Source: Candidatus Obscuribacterales bacterium (GTDB taxonomy: Bacteria; Cyanobacteriota; Vampirovibrionia; Obscuribacterales; Obscuribacteraceae). From it: a stretch of 64,000 nucleotides of DNA. This document shows positions 61,855 to 64,000 of this stretch, piece by piece (the first letter of the stretch is position 1; each line of letters starts with the position of its first letter). The stretch lies in assembly GCA_031292355.1 (NCBI GenBank), contig JARLHI010000048.1:62001-126000 (forward strand), in the 5' to 3' direction. The position numbers and the translations under genes are program-made. The notes under the pieces are model-generated. The model saw nothing but the letters and a program-made list of their open reading frames with translations, was not told the origin of the DNA and searched no databases.

Positions 61855-64000
61855 TTAAGCGTCCTCCTGTCCTGGCATATGTCCGGCATCATTAAGCGCC
61901 TGTTGATGGGCATCCTTCTGCTTCTTCTTACCGCGGTTGAGTATGGCACCGGCCAATCCGCCTTCAGAGACCTTGGCTTCCTGGTGACCAGGAGCTGAAG
62001 CTTCATGGCTGGGTTGCTGTGGTGGCGGAGGTGCCGCAGGTTGTTTTTGTCCTGTGGCCCGATGCAACAGATTTTGCAAAGGACTGCCACTGCTATTCGG
62101 TGGAGCAGCGTGAGCTTCAGGCGCTGGCGCAGGTGCCGAATGACTGGCATTGGAAGCTGCGAGCATTGCTGCACCGGCTATTCCGGTCGAAACAATTTCG
62201 GCTGTGTGATCAGGCGGTGCCACATGCATTTGCGTCTCCTGCCCTCCACTGAAGGCCTGTCCAGAGGACTCCGGTGGCACAGCTGCGTAACTTGGCTCGA
62301 ACGAGCCAGTCTGCGGAGCTTCTACGTGATGATGAACAGGGAATCCACCATCAAGCGACTGCGGCGCAGGTAGCGTGAACGAGGAGGGATCCGGGGCGAT
62401 GCTGGCGCTACCGGTTGGATACTGCTCGTAATTCTGCTGCGCGTAATTAGTGGCATTTAGTGATGAATCCGCAGTGGGATAACTGACCTGTCCTTGATCT
62501 TGATAGGCAATCGGTGTGGGTGAACTGAGCTGTCCTTGATCTTGATAGGCAATCGGTGTGGGATCAAAGTAAGTCCCCGATTGAGGAGCAGATAGATCCG
62601 GAGTCGATGCCACCGTATTGCTGGTCCAGCTATCACCAGCTGCTTGCACTGTTTGTCCGGCTCCCCAATTGTAATTGCCCAGGTCAACAGAAACGGGCGC
62701 AGGCGCAGGTGCGCTGCCAAGATCATGAGCAGGAGCGCTTCCAGTAGTCATAGTGGGCTGGAATCCTGGTTCAGGTGCCCCAGTTGCCACCACATTTGAT
62801 TGACCACTGCCAGATCCAAAATTGTTTACATCGCCGTAGCTAACGCTTTGTTGAGCGAGAGCTTCAGGATGTCCGTGCATAGCCTGACTGATTGACGATT
62901 CGCTCACCGCATTGGCTGGTGCCGAATAACCTTGAGAGGAGAACTGATTGTTCTGATAAGCAATTGATTCATTTGAACCAGTCACGCTCCAGTTGTGATT
63001 AGTCGAGTCATAGCTCACCGGAGTACTTGTACCTTGAGCAACCCATTGTCCAGATCCCTGGTCAAAGCTGACACCACTATTGGTGGTACCGCCAGGAGTA
63101 GCCATCCACGTTTGGGATGAACTGTCGTACTGAGCGATCGTCTGACCGCCGCTTTGCGCATACATTCCATTGGCATTAGACTCAATCGACACCTGAGCGC
63201 TGCCTGTCGTGCTTTGCGCGAGACTTTCCAGCCCCTGCTGAACATTTTGACTGAGAGGCGCATGGGCAACTGTGCTATCAGCTGCATTAGTGACAGAAGC
63301 CTGTGTCCATTGATGCGACGCGTTGTCGTACGTGACCGAACTGCTGTTTCCGGCAGCTCCAGCGCTCCATTGACCGGAGGCCCCGTCCATGACAGCGCCT
63401 CCGCCTTGCGGCGATGACCATTGATGAGTGGCATTGTCGTAATTGGCAATCACCGTACCGTTGTCGGTTTGAGCAGTGTAGCCCGTGCTGGTTGCTTCAT
63501 AGCTGACACTGCGCGCCCCTTCACTCTGAGCGAGATTGTTCAGGCTTTGTTGAACATTTTCGTTTATTGGTGAAGGAGAATTGGACATACTGCCTAACTG
63601 CTGTTCGACACCAGTACCAGAACTCCACTGATGTGTGGTGTTGTCGAAGCTGACAGCATTGTGGCTTTGATTAACCCACTGGCCGTTGCTATCCATAGTT
63701 GCACCGCCACCTTGAGGTGATGTCCAGTGATGGCTAGCACTATCGTAATTAGCGATTACAGTACCATTTTCAGATTGTGCTACATAACCAGAACTGGTGG
63801 CGTTGTAACTAACACTACTGCCGAGACCCTCTGATTGAGCCAGACTCGAGAGACTGTGCTGAGCAGCCTGAGACAGCGGCGCATCGGCAGACATGCCAGA
63901 ACTGCTACCCATCGCACCAGCACTTGTGCCTGCATAATCTTGAGCGGCGGAAGCGCCCGGATTCATTGAAGCCAGAGTGTGGAGATCATTCGAAGCTATC
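61855..64000 (-). CDS. Repeat-rich C-terminal part of a large protein (possible VirB6-like tail), 5' end outside window
   Basis: The frame is open to the last base of the window; the first in-frame ATG is at 63966, but the real start may be further upstream. Three imperfect units of about 100 residues follow each other (about residues 29-135, 136-235, 236-345 from that ATG). Each has an L-x-x-L-A-Q-S opening, a V-S-Y-x-A-T-x-x-G-Y-x-A-Q strand pair, and the motif Y-D-x-x-x-H-x-W twice. Then come a Pro/Ala/Ser-rich region, a 14-residue repeat and a Lys/Gln-rich end (RGKKKQKDAHQQAL). No hydrophobic span is seen in the visible part. Lying upstream of PrgI-VirB4 it could be the tail of a VirB6/TrbL protein; inference. 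Confidence 0.55.
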   Translation of the reverse strand, partial: IASNDLHTLASMNPGASAAQDYAGTSAGAMGSSSGMSADAPLSQAAQHSLSSLAQSEGLGSSVSYNATSSGYVAQSENGTVIANYDSASHHWTSPQGGGATMDSNGQWVNQSHNAVSFDNTTHQWSSGTGVEQQLGSMSNSPSPINENVQQSLNNLAQSEGARSVSYEATSTGYTAQTDNGTVIANYDNATHQWSSPQGGGAVMDGASGQWSAGAAGNSSSVTYDNASHQWTQASVTNAADSTVAHAPLSQNVQQGLESLAQSTTGSAQVSIESNANGMYAQSGGQTIAQYDSSSQTWMATPGGTTNSGVSFDQGSGQWVAQGTSTPVSYDSTNHNWSVTGSNESIAYQNNQFSSQGYSAPANAVSESSISQAMHGHPEALAQQSVSYGDVNNFGSGSGQSNVVATGAPEPGFQPTMTTGSAPAHDLGSAPAPAPVSVDLGNYNWGAGQTVQAAGDSWTSNTVASTPDLSAPQSGTYFDPTPIAYQDQGQLSSPTPIAYQDQGQVSYPTADSSLNATNYAQQNYEQYPTGSASIAPDPSSFTLPAPQSLDGGFPVHHHVEAPQTGSFEPSYAAVPPESSGQAFSGGQETQMHVAPPDHTAEIVSTGIAGAAMLAASNASHSAPAPAPEAHAAPPNSSGSPLQNLLHRATGQKQPAAPPPPQQPSHEASAPGHQEAKVSEGGLAGAILNRGKKKQKDAHQQALNDAGHMPGQEDA
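62488..62562. repeat. Two identical 33-bp repeats, 42-bp period
   Basis: An identical 33-bp stretch occurs at 62488-62520 and 62530-62562, encoding the repeated P-T-P-I-A-Y-Q-D-Q-G-Q within a 14-residue unit. Identity at silent positions indicates a recent duplication. Confidence 0.75.

Noticed and set aside
56326..64000. T4SS block as an integrative conjugative element
   Set aside because: No relaxase, coupling protein, integrase or flanking repeats can be seen; the block is also cut by the window end, so the claim cannot be supported.

Overview
The window looks like chromosomal DNA of a diderm, non-photosynthetic bacterium. The mix of genes (PatA-type DUF4388 protein, TMEM14-type small membrane protein, SpoIID, thioester alpha-2-macroglobulin, WG-repeat and TPR proteins, zinc-ribbon proteins, a PrgI/VirB4/VirB8-type secretion block) fits a non-photosynthetic relative of the cyanobacteria, such as the Obscuribacterales in Vampirovibrionia ('Melainabacteria'). 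That placement is inference from gene content; no 16S rRNA or other decisive marker is present. I see no CRISPR array, insertion sequence, integrase or phage gene. No gene-free stretch is longer than about 250 bases.

Layout. 1-5.7 kb: the end of a multi-pass membrane protein, a Tat-targeted Rieske-like protein with altered cluster ligands, trmJ, an OmpA-domain protein, a DedA protein and a small putative ribbon-helix-helix protein preceded by 12-bp tandem repeats. 5.9-12 kb: msrA, an orphan VirB8/NTF2-like membrane protein, tRNA-Phe with its own promoter and terminator, a triple zinc-ribbon protein, a purple-acid-phosphatase-like enzyme, a TMEM14-like protein, a TPR protein and a PP2C-like phosphatase. 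12-20 kb, an envelope region: SpoIID and a stand-alone penicillin-binding transpeptidase domain on the minus strand, divergent from an AMMECR1-like gene that overlaps a very large alpha-2-macroglobulin gene. 20-33.5 kb: a pseudo-receiver, a 5'-nucleotidase, a DeoR regulator, YchJ, VanW, a WG-repeat protein, an SGNH-like protein and a 1161-residue protein with one active-looking and one dead CPBP protease domain.

33.7-37.1 kb is a CoA-catabolism operon (phenylacetate-CoA ligase, EthD-like protein, two crotonases). 37.3-49 kb holds a DUF4388 protein inserted into a degenerate trypsin-like fold, tex, a monofunctional GT51 glycosyltransferase, a thiolase-ligA-membrane protein-TPR lipoprotein run, an RDD protein and a Rossmann/SCP2-like fusion. 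50-54.3 kb has an scpB-like decarboxylase coupled to a CoA-transferase, then ribBA and ribE.

54.5-64 kb is the most interesting part. A LysM/proline-rich protein on the plus strand faces a minus-strand run: a repeat-rich protein that continues past the window end, a DUF2225 zinc-ribbon protein, a PrgI/VirB3-like protein, a VirB4 ATPase, a small one-pass protein, a VirB8-like protein and a secreted Gly/Asn/Pro-rich protein. The order resembles the VirB6-PrgI-VirB4-(x)-VirB8 order of Gram-positive conjugation systems, here in a probably diderm host and with accessory parts I do not recognise. It is the best candidate for an undescribed system, but it is cut by the window edge.
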